The notes: generated by a model from the letters alone, not told the origin. A DNA stretch of 64,000 nucleotides from Scalesia atractyloides (GCA_947069175.1 CAMTDV010000027.1:41181369-41245368), one strand, 5' to 3'; counted from the first letter of the stretch, positions 42,330 through 55,125 are shown. Numbers and translations: made by a program.

Positions 42330-42342
42330 TGGTATCAGAGCC
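42330..42342 (+). other. Element F primer binding site
   Basis: TGGTATCAGAGCC two bases after the LTR; initiator tRNA-Met type. Confidence 0.88.
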
Positions 42343-42409
42343 TGTTTGAACCTGTTTCCAGGCTTAGATCTGATATCACACTGATTCAGAGCTGTTGTTG
42401 AGTTTCCGC

Positions 42410-42680
42410 TGCATTTCAGATCATCTGCTTGAACATCTCGGATCATCTGTTGAAGACTCGAATCCTTCTCGGATAGAGTTGTTTGCCTCTCGAATAGAAC
42501 TGCTTGCATCTCGAATTCCATCTCGGATAATCATCAAGCATCTCGGATCTCTATTGTTGAAGTTTGTCTGCATCTCGAATTCCATCTCGGATAATTATCA
42601 AGCATCTCGAATCATCTCGGATCTCTATTGTTGAAGTTTGCCTACATCTCGAATCATCTATCATCATCTCGTATAAGTTA
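42410..42680. repeat. Minisatellite in the element F leader
   Basis: Irregular tandem copies of gcatctcgaattccatctcg, gataatcatcaagc and tctctattgttgaagtttg words. No coding content. Confidence 0.75.
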
Positions 42681-42827
42681 CTGTTCCGAGTTCGAGATTG
42701 CTATTCGAGTTACTGTTCAGAAGCCAATGTTTCGAGTTGACCTCTAGTTGACCATCTTGAATTGAACTTTTGGACATGTCATTTTTAATCAAAATACAAC
42801 TAACTTCTATTCGGTAAAAACTAAAAA

Positions 42828-43424
42828 ATGATGAACCCGAACGGTATTTTGACTGCTGCAGATCTCACCAACGCTTCGTTGACAGCCATCCACTCTCATA
42901 CTCTGGCAATGCATCAAGAACTGGATCAGAGTATCAGAACGTCTACCAAGATTCCAAGGTTGTTGTATGGAAATGACTACTTTGACTGGACCTGGCGTTT
43001 TGAGCAGTATTGCAAAGCCAAGGAACCCGGTATGTGGAGGTGTATTCATGATGGTCCCCGCACTATCATGTATGCAACTACAGATGATCCAGACACTCGG
43101 ATTCCAAAACCAGAAAGTTTGTGATCCGACGGAGATCGAAAAATCAAGGACGAAGATGATAAGGCAATGGCAAATCTTACTATGACTCTCGGTCCTGACA
43201 TCTCGATTGTTGTTAGAAATTACACAAATGCGAAAAAAATCTGGGATGTGCTAAAAAATCTGTACGAAGGAAACACTAACATGAAGGCTAGCAGGGTTAA
43301 ACATGTTAAACCAGCAGTTCAGTTCGTTTAATCACATCTACGGGGAGACTGTGGATAACCAAATCAGGAGACTCGTCAAACTCATTTCACAGATGGTTAG
43401 TGCTGATCAGTAATAGTGGGATGA
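42828..43424 (+). pseudogene. Element F gag, N-terminal fragment
   Basis: ATG at 42828 opens MMNPNGILTAADLTNASLTA. Then come KIPRLLYGNDYFDWTWRFEQ and CKAKEPGMWRCIHDGP, the Copia gag N-terminal segment (single-position W and G/DY-W motifs). A stop follows PKPESL at about 43124. Past a frameshift, MANLTMTLGPDISIVVRNY and WDVLKNLYEGNTNMKA are readable before further stops. It is interrupted by solo LTR E at 43425. Confidence 0.8.
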
Positions 43425-43997
43425 TGTAACACCTCGTGTCATTACTTTATATTAAGTTTAATAAGGACTAATAAGGACTAAAAGTGTCAACATGCTTAAA
43501 CTAAGCCTCTGAGTGACCCTTTAGTGTCAACATGCTTAAACTAAGCCTCTGAGTGTCCCTTTACGAAGTCCTTACCCTCATATGAGCCACTTGTTGGACG
43601 AGAGGGATTATTTGTGTAAATATGTAAAAGTTGGACGATGGAGGGGTTAAAAGTGTCAACATGTTAATCTATGCCTCTGAGTGACCTTTTAACTAACCAA
43701 GAGCTTGACAATGTTCGGGCATACTCCCGGGTACGCCGAATATTAGCTACGGAGGGCTAATTATGCTTATAATGGAGTTTTAGAATTTTAATAAGTTGAG
43801 GGGCTAAATGTGGCAAACTTGGAGATTTTACAGGCCACTCGCGGGCCGTGAGAGACAAGGCCTGGTCTCTCGCGGGCCGCTAGAGGACTACACAAGTTGC
43901 CAAAACCCATTCAGTTTGAAAGTTTTGCTTTGCCACATTTTAGGACACTTGTAGACACCCTCTAACACCTGGCATCACCTCCTTCAAGCTCTCCAAC

Positions 43998-44006
43998 TAT
44001 AAATAG
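43998..44006 (+). promoter_or_regulatory. TATA box of LTR E
   Basis: TATAAATAG about 570 bp inside the LTR, the same context as LTR D. Confidence 0.6.
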
Positions 44007-44639
44007 GAGCATTGGTTCTTCACTTGAACTTGCACCTTTCTTATAATCATTCTATCTCCCTCCTATGGAAGTTTCTAACTGAAAGGAGCATCCAACTTAG
44101 TTATATTTCATCCAAGGATCACTTGTAAGTGTTCATTTCCCTTGCATTTTCGTTTATAGGCTTTTTATAGCTAAAAGTCAAGCGTTTACGGAAAACGATT
44201 TGACTTTCGATTAAGACCATTATGGTCCAGCAATTGTTCATAACGAACATGGCTAAGTGATCGTAATAAGGTAGGTGTTGATCCCTATAAAGGGCACCTC
44301 ATAAAGATCACGTTTACTAGACCAATTGACAGGTCAATTTTTTTTATTAAAAAGTCAGCCATGCCAGATTTTGAAAATATTATAATCTGAGTTTATATAT
44401 GTTATAAAACATATTTTAACACTTAAACAAGTTGGTAATAATTATTAGAACATGTTCGACTCATCAATTTCAGTTCTAGGTTCGGTTCGCAACTGAAAGT
44501 CGCAAAGTTGGACTTCTGCTTTGACTTTCAATGCTGACCCGATTTTGATTAGTTAGATACTGATCTAAGGTTGCATTATGATCGTAATACAATGTAGCAT
44601 AACCCCCTAAGGTTATATTACATGATCATAATCAGAATC

Positions 44640-45420
44640 TGAGTTTATGCACAAGTTCCGTTATTATGCCAATTTTTGACTAAAATGCCCTTTTTACATA
44701 AAATAAGGTTTTAATTGATAACGAACTTGAAAATGAATTTCCTACTGATGTAATATCATAAGTAAGATTATTTGGGATGTAATTCAGTTTATATACTGAG
44801 TTTACATATAAGTTCTTGCATTATGTTGACAAATGACACTAAAGCCCTTATGGCGTAGATGACGGTTTTAATCATACTTTTTATACCAAGCCTTTTTATC
44901 TACTGATGTGTCATATTAAATAACATATCTAAAACATATAAACATGATCTTAGCATCAGTTTTTATTAAACTGCGCACAAATCGTCATTTTACGACATAA
45001 ACACCGTTTCGGCGCATAGTATGGTTTTAGACCATATTTATCAACCAAGACTTGTTACCTACTGGTTTTTAAAACTCATTTAAATTATTTTACAGTAGGT
45101 ACATAATGTAAACTCATAATCCTAAATAAGTTATCAAACTATATGTAAAATGACCAAAATGCCCCTTCGGTGCATAGTTTGGTCTTAAATGATAAATTAC
45201 ACATATGATCAATATCTTACTGAAATTATACCATAAATTAAATATTTTTCTAGAATACTTAAGATCATAACATAGAAATATATTCAAGTTCCTTTCATAC
45301 GATATATGATTACCAAAACGCCCTTATGAGGCATAACTTCATTCTAAAAACTTAACGGGCATGTAAGTTAATATCCTACTGATATTACAACTTATTTAAA
45401 GTATAATAGCATATAAAACT
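44640..45420. repeat. Degenerate tandem array inside LTR E
   Basis: Five diverged blocks of about 150-180 bp share an aaaatgcccttt-like word, a gcatag(t)ttggtttta-like word and a cctactgat-like word (near 44690, 44850, 45000, 45165 and 45320). An old internal amplification. Confidence 0.6.
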
Positions 45421-46644
45421 TGTTTGTAACTCATCCGGTTACCCGATTTTGCTTATATGCGTGCGGTTGAGTATATGTAACTAGTTTACGAAAAGTAACC
45501 GAATCGGGTTTAACCTTGGCATTTTAATCTCAAATTCCAGAATGTTAATTGTTTACCCGTATTATATAAGTCTTGGTACTTGTTGGGTTTAAACTACATT
45601 CTATCCGGTCATCGCTTAATCTAGCATTGCGTATCGTTTTATTCTTTAAAAGCTTGTTGGTCTAAAGTCTATGACTTAAATAAGACCGTTAGCATTCTAA
45701 TTGGTTAGTTTATGCCACCATTCCAGACTAGAAGCCTTTTAGTAAATGTTATCTGCACTTATTTCATTTTGAATACGTCTGAGATATTAAATCTTATATT
45801 TTTTAAATCAAGACTAACTCAGGTAAATACTCTTGACTTATTTTCCCTATACGGGCTTGGGTTACGGTAAATTACTACTGCTTGGTCGGAAATGAGATCA
45901 ATTGAATGCCAGATTGTGGCTAGTAAATCCGCATATTCCGTTTTGATCAGTTTTTGTTTGATAACTTAAACATTGGGGATTAACGACCGTGTCATGGATT
46001 CCTTGGCTCATTACATTAGATAATGGCCACGACCAAAGCACGGGGTGTAGGCATACACCTGAAAGATGCGAATGCTAAATTATTTTTACCCACAAGTTGG
46101 GGATAACTCCTTCGTGGGTTCGTAAGTGGTGTGTACGTTAATCATGTCTCGGTCTCTGTACTGTGCCTCATATGTATTGACAATCATGTAAAGCTGTTAA
46201 CAAGGTTACAAGGTTGACTTTCCTAAGTTATAAAAGGTTTTAATGTGCCCTGTGCACTTAAATCCATTTTGAAATTTTTTCAAAACAAGTCAGTTAATTG
46301 TATTACCAGCTAAAGCTGACGTATTTTCAAAAGACTAAGTTGCAGGTACAATACGAAATAAGCTGGAAGCTACTTGGTATTAATATAAGAGGATCTTGCA
46401 AATCCTTAGATCTACCTTAAAGTCTGTTACACATCTTTTGTATATTTTACGATCCGCCTGTGGATCTTTCATTACAAGCAGTCTGTATATTATTTTCGTA
46501 CTTTGAACAATTGGTTTGTAATAGTAATTTAAACTCCAAAGACTCCTGATGTGTTGTGTTAATTGACTATGATGATATCAACTTACGTCACGATATTCCC
46601 CACCCGTGCCCACCGGTGTTTGGTTGGAAATTCGGGGTGTGACA

Positions 46645-49600
46645 GATGTATCGCTAACTGTTGAATTCACTGCCAAAGTCTTGGGATACCGATGTTTTGA
46701 TGATCAAACGTACTACAAATCTGAATGAAGTTGCTCAGTGAACTAATCGCCACCATCAAATCATGTGAAATCGACAACCAGCAAAGGGAGCTGAACCACA
46801 AAAACTCTATGATGGCTACAGGGGTGACCGACTCTAACACTGCATTGCTGTCTCAAAGTCATCCTAACCTTATCTTCAGCCCCGTGATGAACAGTAATCC
46901 AAATGTTGTTTTCAGTCCGTTGACTCAAGCACAACTTCAAGCTCAGAAGACAAACTACGTTTATGGCATGTCTCTTCCACACAACTCGGCTATTCCAACT
47001 ACTGTTACCACTCAACAATTACCACAGCACACAAACGTGGTCTACAGTCCTGTTAATCCCCCAGCCTCTCAAAATGTTCAATCTACACCCTCCGCTGAAA
47101 ATCTTGCATTCCTGACCAAGTAGAACGAAGAGAAGTTGGCTCTAGCAGCATCCATGCTCAACAGTTTGAATGCTTTTCTTGCAGGTGATCTCTTACCTCC
47201 TTTAGTGTTTGCTACAGAGATGAATCAAGTTGTTGAAGAAGATATTGAAAAACTGGATGCTTCATGGAATTTGGCTATGGCTGCGTTTCGAGCAAAAAAG
47301 TTTCAAACGAGATACGGACGTCGTCCCATATCAAACATTTTCACTGGGTCTGTTAAAGATAAGTTGAGGTGCTACAAATGCCATGAACCCAGACACTTCG
47401 CCAGAGACTGCAGGAAGACACCCGTGAGTTATGAAACAACTGTTGCTGCAAGGAACTCAAAGAGGTCCATGGTTCCAGTTACTTCTGCTCAGACATCAAC
47501 TTCAACCTCATCAAGCCAAGGAGGCTCAGGAGCGGGAAAAGCACCGATGGTGCAAGAGTAGCATGGTTTTAGCTGGGTTGATGCTGCAGCTCAAGTGGAA
47601 TCTCTAAAGATTTCAGAAGTTGTTGAAAATCATCTCCAATGCGTGATGGCACAAACTGAGGAGCCTAAATCTCTCTCTGAAACAATAAACTCTTTCTTGT
47701 GCTCCAAAGACTGTAGAAATAAAATGGCACAGATGAGAGCACATAATTTCAATCTCATCAGTGATTACAACAGTGCCATATTAAAGTGCATCGGTCTTCG
47801 AGAGAACAATAGAATTCTCTATGAAAAGATTGATGCACTGAAGAAGGACATAGCTCAACTCCACCGGGATGTAAACCAACAAAAATGTTGGGTCCATGAT
47901 TATAAACCAGACTACATTCAAAAACCTTGGAATGTGACTTGGTAAGAGTTGAGCTAGGACTTCTCACTAGAAAGTTTCAACAAAATGAGTTGAATATTGA
48001 AAAAATATGATATTTCCAGTGACACTGTTCATAATATTTGCAATGTACAAATGGCGTACAAAGAAAATAAGGGAAAAGGGTTGGGTTATTAATAAGTTCC
48101 TCCACCATATAATCATAATTATTCAAGAATGCCTGAGCAAGAATTGGAAAATTATGATAAAATGATGTATGGAAAACCAAGTGACTACGTTCCTTGGGAA
48201 CCTTTCAACCCTAAGAATACCCAACCAACTGATTTTCAAAAGCCTGTAAGTTTTGTAAAAAAATATAAATCAAGAGTGCTTGAGTGAATTAGTTGAAAAT
48301 TTAAAAAACGGAAAAGGGGTCGACAAAAACTCCATCCTCTGATTCTATAAGAAACGTTAACTGTTCTAGTGTATGTGTAGAGTCAGTGATAGATGTGGAG
48401 TGGTCAAAAGTGGATGATGAACCTCATCCAGTTGTTACTGACGACTCAGATGTTTCTTTATGTGATAAACATGATGACTATGTTTGGAATTTTGTTCAGT
48501 CTATGGTTTTTGAGACTCAGGGTTTTTCTGGTGATGTTGAAACTGAAACTTTGAATGATGTGGTTTTTGATTCAGGCTATGATTTAACTGGTTACCCAGA
48601 GGAATCTAAGGCATCAATTTCGAATGATTCAGAAAACTGTTCTAGTTCTCCTGAAACCTCAACGGATACCTCAGATATTTCCGAAAGTTGTGAAACTGAA
48701 AATATTCTTGTGTTGGACTATGTGAATGAAATTGTTGTGAACAGGAGACGTCTGATATTTCTGGGAATCAAACTGAAGATTTTAACTCATTGGATAATGA
48801 GCAAGATGGTTGTGATAGTCAAAATATTGACAAAACTTGCTCATCATTTGTAACCAAGAATCCATTGATTCTGAAAGCTCGATGTCAAATGAAACTACTT
48901 CCAAAAAAACTGATACAGTTGTCTCAGAAAACTCAATTTCTGAAGAAAAGGTTTCAAATGAAGCTAAGCCCGCAGAATCCACTCCTGCCAAGAAAAGAAG
49001 ATTTTGAAGAACCAGAAAACAACACAAAATGAAAATTTAAGAGGAAGCCTCCTCAAGTGCTATAAATAAGAAGAAAAATCCAACTCAAAAACCAACCGAG
49101 CCAAAGTTGAAGGGTAAAACTATCGATACTCACTTCTGTGCTGATTATTGTGAGCAGGTTTCATGCAAGAGTAAATATGCACACAAGAAATCAGCACCTA
49201 GTGGAAACAAGAGACCCAATCAGCTCCCCAAAATAACACAAGCGGAATTAAGAGTCTTTTTCTTGAAAAGACAAACTTACTTCAATTGTGGGATTCCGGG
49301 GCACATAGCTAGAAACTGTGTTCATCGTCCCCTCGTGTCTTATCCATTCGGAAACTCCATCCATTAGACGGCTTCGCACCATCGACATCATGGAAAAAGT
49401 CCTCTGATGGAAATTGGAATCTAGCAAAGAAATATAAACAAAAGCATTCGAACGCAAATGGTTTCATAAACCAATCCAAGAAATTAAATGCAACTTCATC
49501 TAAAGTCTTTTCAAACAACAAGGAATTAAAGATTTGGAAACCTAAAAATATTGCTAGATCTCAGTCAAAGTATTCTAAATTGCCAAATTCTACAGCCCCA

Positions 49601-49655
49601 TCTTCTCAAACCTAAAAATCTACTAACCATGATGTGATCTTCCGTGAGGCTTTAT
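46645..49655 (+). pseudogene. Element F gag, central and C-terminal fragments
   Basis: Resumes after LTR E: VSLTVEFTAKVLGYRC, then LLSELIATIKSCEIDNQQRE and a Gln/Asn-rich region. A CCHC knuckle follows (CYKCHEPRHFARDC, about 47370-47415). Past a stop at 47561 comes a long charged region (ESLKISEVVENHL, RENNRILYEKIDALKKDIA) with coiled-coil character. The second knuckle (YFNCGIPGHIARNC, about 49280) has lost its first Cys. The last recognisable piece is NHDVIFREAL near 49650. At least eight stops or frameshifts interrupt the region. No protease or later domain is present. Confidence 0.76.
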
Positions 49656-49665
49656 GAAAGAAGAG

Positions 49666-49856
49666 TGATTATCAACCCAGATAAAAAATGATCAAAAATG
49701 GTCTTCCTAATCTCATTCTAAGCTCCATAATCTGTTGAAAACTCAAGTTAGGGCATAATTCTTCCAAGTTCAAAAGTGAATGCAAGAACTCACCTTTAAC
49801 CTATCTTCTTCTCTTGTTCTTGCTTCCTATCATCTTGAACTTCAAATGAGGATGTT
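49666..49856 (+). mobile_element. LTR J, left fragment (start uncertain)
   Basis: Between the end of the element F gag and element I lies about 190 bp without coding sequence. It joins 58991-60339 once element I and its duplication are removed. A TG at 49666 could be the LTR start, but no partner confirms it. Confidence 0.4.
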
Positions 49857-52718
49857 TGTAACGCCCCAAAACCCGAATGTTTGACTCACTAGTATGGTTT
49901 CATAAGATATAAGATATGGAATGAAAGGTGATAACTAAGTTATTTAACTTAGTTAGAACTATAAGTCTTGTGGTAAAATACAAGGATTTGTGGTAAATGT
50001 GATAAATGGCAAACAAGAGGGACAAAAAGTGAACATGTGGAAAGTAAATATTAAGAATAAAATGTGCAGGTGTGTGTGTGTGGGTATGTATCGAGATTGA
50101 GAAGGAGGCAGGGGAAAACAAACACACACTTCACAATTCTACAAATCTACAAGCAATTGGAAGGAGGATTTGATGCATGAGTGCAAATTCTCCATCCTTT
50201 AAGTGTTCTTAACACAAGGTGAGTTGAAATTTCTGATTTGATGACTACCCATAAAGTGGGTTAGGATGAATCCGTGAATTTGGTTGAATTTAGAATGAAT
50301 ACTTGTTAATACTATCAAGTGGAAGTTGAATCATGGTTAAATTTTAGTTATGGGATGATTTAGATTGGAACCCAATTGCATGAGTGTGAAATGATGAACA
50401 TGTAGATGTAATATTGTGATTTTGTGATGCATAAGGTGTTATATGATAGATTGTGATAAATAAACTTGATGTAGAATTGATGATTATGTGATTTTGGTTG
50501 AATGTGATGGTTCATGAGATGAATCGGGAAGAACATGCTTAAAATACTTGTACATTATGCTTAGAAGGTAGTACGTACACAAGTGTTTGATGAAATGTCC
50601 AAATGACAATAATATGTGAAATTATATGCAAGTAATGGTTGAACATGTATAGAAAGTGATAATGATATACTTGTTAGTAAAATAAGTTTAGGAATGTATT
50701 TGATAAGTATATGTGAACCGTAGAGTGCTTTAAGGAACTAGTACCCTATGTTTGAATGGTGATGTACACCATAAGTTGGATTTGTGATTTAACGATAATT
50801 AGAAACAAATGTGTATGAAATGTACATAGTGTCATCAATATAGCCTAATATGATGACACAAACATATGAGGTTATGTCAAAAGTTCATATGATAAACGTT
50901 GACTTCTAAAGTCAACTGCACATATGAATGCATGCTAGACTTCTTGTTACAATGGTAAGACTATAGAAAGTTATATGGTACGTGTTACATCAATATGTGT
51001 TATATGGATGATATGATGAATTATATAAGTTTGAAAGGATGTGATTTTTGGCATATGCCTTTATGCTTGTTAGAATTGACTAATGAAAGTCAAATGCGAG
51101 ATATGCATTTGGTATAATCGTTAATATGTACAATCGTGTATGCTAACAAGAATGTGATTTCGATGACATGAAAGTGTAGGAATCATGTCATAATGGATGA
51201 AAGCATGGAAGGCTAACGGGCCGGAAAGAGGCAAAGTAACGGATGCAAATGCTGACGCTAAGGTAAGTGAATTCTTGAACTCACTTCGTATTTAAGTACA
51301 TGAAGATGTCTAGACGTTCGAGTGATTGAAACTAAAGTAGAGTGTGCAAATGAATAAGAAATGTTATAATAAGATTTCTTGAAAGGGAGTGGTATGTCAT
51401 TAAACCGTAAAACCTCAATATAGGGGTATACGGGTCGTGAATTTCATAGAAAGGCTATTAGATGGAAAGGATGAGAATTGGATAAAGTAATCGAAAGGTT
51501 TTGAAAAGTAATAAAAAAAGAGTTAAGTTATTAGAAACGGTGTGTTCGAAAGGCCCAGGGCTGGCCTAAATGATAAAGAAAAATCGAACTAGTAAAAAAT
51601 AAGCTGCAGATTAGCAGCAACAGCAGATGACCATAAGCTACGGTACCCGACTGTAGCTTACGGTAGGGTGTATCTGGTTGGCAGAAAATCCTCATCATAA
51701 GCTACGGTGAGTGGACCGTAGCTTACGGCGGGAATGGGTACCAAACGTTAAATATGGATTGTTGTGTATATTATTGCGTCTTGGACTTCCATATCTTTTA
51801 AGGTTTATGCATAAGCTTCGATAAACTTCCGGAAGATAGCATATCCTAGGAAAAGTTTGTAAAAGTTTTAATGATGTGTACGAATACAATCAATGACTTT
51901 AGGGCTTGTAAGGGATAAATAAAAGTATATGTATGATTGAGATTTGAATCTTGTGGGATTGAAAGTGTTAGAATGCACTACACGAATGGGGAGATGAAAC
52001 TTGTTTTTAAGTATGTTCACAAGTAAATTATTAGGCATAATTAAAGTTCAACGATTGAACATGGATAACTGAGTATGACTCGAACAAGCATATAAAAGTA
52101 CATAGTTGTAGAATGAAAGAGTTAGATGTCGATGTTATTGTTGAATGTATATATGGAACCTGTATGTAAGTATGTGTATATATGAAAATGCTTATACGTA
52201 ATATAACCCAATGAATTTCGTTCGATGTTATGTGCTTATGTGAAGAGGCTAACTGTTTGTTGTTGAGGATGAAATTAGTAACGCAGGTAAGCAAGGTTGG
52301 GCTCTCGAAGGTTTGGGGCTTGACATAAGTAATAAGTTCGAAGAATATCCTATTGGGGTTTTATATAGTGTTTGATGGATATGTAGACGATTCATGTTTA
52401 TGTTTTTAATTAAAAATATGTAATGTCACCATTTACTAACACGTTGGTTATGTTTATATGGTGACTACAGATAGTCGGACTAACATGATGGACAAACCAA
52501 CGAGGATCAAGTCGAAGATTAAGGATTGTACGGGGAAGTGGTCATTTAACTGAAATCATGCATAACATAGTTACCTTGGTTATGAATAAATGATGTAAAC
52601 GATTTAAAGGGGGTCGATTTAAACGGTTTAAAGTACCTTAAAATAATTATAAGAAAGAAATTTTTGGTTCACATTTCCGCTGCGTCATTTTGGGTCAAAA
52701 CGCGGTTAGGGTGTTACA
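49857..52718 (+). repeat. Element I 5' LTR (2862 bp)
   Basis: Partner of 56045-58985. Ends gttagggtgttaca. Carries two palindromic hairpin units at 51632-51729. Confidence 0.93.
51632..51729. repeat. Two hairpin units in element I 5' LTR
   Basis: Taagctacggt ... gtagctta and the stronger taagctacggt ... accgtagctta form stems of about 10-12 bp, 64 bp apart, separated by a tatctggttggcagaaa spacer. Confidence 0.85.
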
Positions 52719-52721
52719 AGT

Positions 52722-52733
52722 TGGTATCAGAGC
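52722..52733 (+). other. Element I primer binding site
   Basis: TGGTATCAGAGC three bases after the 5' LTR; initiator tRNA-Met type. Confidence 0.88.
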
Positions 52734-53330
52734 AAAGGTTTGAATGAAATCAAGTACAAGAAGGTAAGTACTTGAACTCAAACCCGTGTACTCTTGTGAT
52801 AAAAGACCCATACAATCCAAGACTCGATCAAGATTCAAATGTGTAAATGAATGTAAGCATGTATATATGTATTCATATAAAGAAACTAACTGAATTGTAT
52901 ATGCAAGGTAAGCTCAAAGGATTGAGGAGATGTATCCTAGAATGCGGTCTAGGATGAATGCCAGAGCATGTAATTAGATAGATGGACCCAGGTACACAAT
53001 ACTAATGTATATATGGGTACCGGTTTTGAAGGAAAAAGGAAGAATCTCCTTGGGGAGGGTAAATATTAAACAAAAGAAAATAATACTGTCTTGTTAAGGT
53101 TTTTAAAGATGTTGCGTGAACTAAAAACCCATATCTCCGGACATAAGGCGATGACTATCATGAAGGCACGAAACTAGCATGTGGATTGCGCACCTGGCCA
53201 GTACGCAAGAAGCATACGACAATCGTGAAAGCATGATAACCAACGCATGTATGTCCGATAGAGATGGGAATAAGTTTGACGTGTGGGTGAAAAGAGTTAT
53301 TAGACTCTCAAGAAGAGGAGAGCAATGTAT
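52734..53330. other. Element I interior, left part
   Basis: No recognisable coding sequence or repeat. Confidence 0.5.
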
Positions 53331-53340
53331 AAGAATAAAA

Positions 53341-53640
53341 ATGTTTGAATCCGTAGTAAGTACGGATCAAACAAGTAAGAATGTATAATGAGAATGAAAA
53401 TGTTTGAATCCGTAAGTAAGTACGGATCAAACAAGTAAGAATGTATAATGAGAATGAAAATGTTTGAATCCGTAAGTAAGTACCGATCAAACAAGTAAGA
53501 ATGTATAATGAGAATGAAAATGTTTGAATCCGTAAGTAAGTACGGATCAAACAAGTAAGAATGTATAATGAGAATGAAAATGTTCGAATCCGTAAGTAAG
53601 TTCGGACCAAACCGGTAAGAACCTAGGATAAGAATGGAAA
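53341..53640. repeat. Five-copy 60-bp satellite in element I
   Basis: The unit is exactly 60 bp, with tgtttgaatccgtaagtaag, tacggatcaaacaagtaag and aatgtataatgagaatgaaa. The words ttgaatccgta and tacggatcaa pair as an imperfect hairpin. Because the unit is a multiple of three, minus-strand frames stay open across it; this is not evidence of a protein. Confidence 0.9.
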
Positions 53641-54936
53641 AGTTTGGAACTGTAAGCTCGAACAAACAAGTAAACGTTCCTTAAAGCATATAATATTCAA
53701 GTTATGTTTTAAATCTACGTATGTATATATGCAAATATGTTTGTATGCAAGAATGGTTTAAAAATGACAAACAAGTCATGCGGGTCAAATGGTGCTCGCC
53801 ATTGAACCCGGTATTAAATGTTTTGGTTGTCAAGTTTTATACTTATAGGTAAGCGTAATGAAAGGGCATGGCTAGCCACAAATTGGAAAGAAATAACCAT
53901 TGCAAGATGTGGATAACGAGTCAATGGTTTTGGACTTGTGTCAGGTATGTATAAAAGATTATGCTTCCGGTAGGAGCTTATGGCTAGACTAGAGAAGAAT
54001 GTGTCAAATTTGGGTAATAGATTAACCCAAGAGGAATGCATCTAGTAACTTAGGTTGACAGTCATCTTGGTCTAATGTCATACTAAAGGGTAAAATTGAA
54101 ATATAAAAGTTTTCTAGCATAAACCACTATAAAGGAAGTTGTGTTGAAAGATGTAATAAAAGTTTTGACGAAAAGTAGGAAACCCGAGTTTCAATGCGGA
54201 ACGCCTCCTAACGGTCAGTTGGGTAATTGATAAAGCATAGATAAGAATGTATTTACAGCTGGATCTTCGAAGCCAAATGAATTTAAGTAAATAATTATTA
54301 AGCAAATAATAGTAAAGTAGTATAACATAATTGATTCATTAAGTAAGTATAACCGAAGAAAGCTATCGTAGTAGCAAGAAACCTAATTGAAAGAAATAAG
54401 TTTGAATATGTTATATGTGAGGAATGTTATTAGTCGACCCATACGAGTCAAAATGAATGATGGGCTAGAATCCGGATGAACGACTGATGTAAATCACAAG
54501 GAAAGGAAAACTTTCGCATGAAGAGTTAAAATAAGATCTTGTAAGTATGCTTGAAATTTGAAAGAGTGCAAACGGGTACTTTAAGACATGTACGATAAGT
54601 AAAAGTGCCAGTTTGACCATGTAAAGTCAAACTGCAAAAAGTGTTGAATTAAATTAACAAAATGTAAATGTAGAAATGGTATGTGTAATATGTTATAGCA
54701 TACATGTAAGAAATTTATGAAAGTATGGTAGGTGCATAAGCATCGAGAAGAACAAGTATTTGAAAGGAATGTATTAATGGTAATTACCGTTAGAAAATGC
54801 TAACTTTAATGCTAGGCTTGTTGGCCATGTTCATCTGAAGAAAGCATTGTTGAAAGGATGTGCATAGGCGAAAGCTCAACAAATGAATGGATACGATTAA
54901 TCCAAGTATCGCATAAACTCATGAAGGATCAGGCCG
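53641..54936. other. Element I interior, middle part
   Basis: Unrecognised sequence without long open frames or obvious repeats. Confidence 0.45.
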
Positions 54937-55125
54937 TTTTGGACCACAGACCGTTGGGTGAGACTCGAACCCGTGACCTCCCGTATGCGTGCACGCAGCT
55001 CTACCAACTGAGCTACGTGTCTAACCCGAAATATTTCTGTTTTTAATTATATTTATATACTATTTAATTTAATCCGAAAATCATTTATTTTTAAAAAGGA
55101 TTTTAATTGCATTGAACCGGTGCCC
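54937..55125 (-). repeat. Fragment of an A/B-family LTR with one tRNA-like unit, inside element I
   Basis: The unit at 55024-54950 (minus) has TAGCTCAGTTGG and GGTTCGAGTC, with the same central gcgtgcacgc word as unit 1 of elements A and B. The flanking tttttaattatatttatata and ttttaattgca words also match those LTRs. It marks sequence exchange between element families. Confidence 0.8.

Larger units (their letters stand above)
43425..46644 (+). mobile_element. Solo LTR E (about 3.2 kb)
   Basis: Runs from TGTAACACCTCG to GGGGTGTGACA with no internal domain. It is flanked by gatga (43420-43424) and gatgt (46645-46649), which match in four of five bases. The interrupted Copia gag continues on both sides. 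It shares its first about 730 bp with LTR D. Contains TATAAATAG at 43998-44006. Solo LTRs form when the two LTRs of one element recombine. Confidence 0.85.
42007..49665 (+). mobile_element. Element F: degenerate Copia, gag region only, split by solo LTR E
   Basis: A 5' LTR (42007-42327), primer binding site and minisatellite leader precede a long, broken gag region. Solo LTR E splits the gag (43425-46644), and it then continues to about 49655. Two zinc knuckles and long Lys/Glu-rich coils are recognisable; pol and the 3' LTR are missing. The gag organisation (first knuckle, coiled region, second knuckle followed by a basic Trp-containing region) is one I associate with Asteraceae Copia elements. 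Confidence 0.75.

Noticed and set aside
53300..53665. A 121-residue minus-strand frame with a 20-residue repeat
   Set aside because: It is a direct translation of the 60-bp satellite in element I; any 3n repeat without stops gives this.
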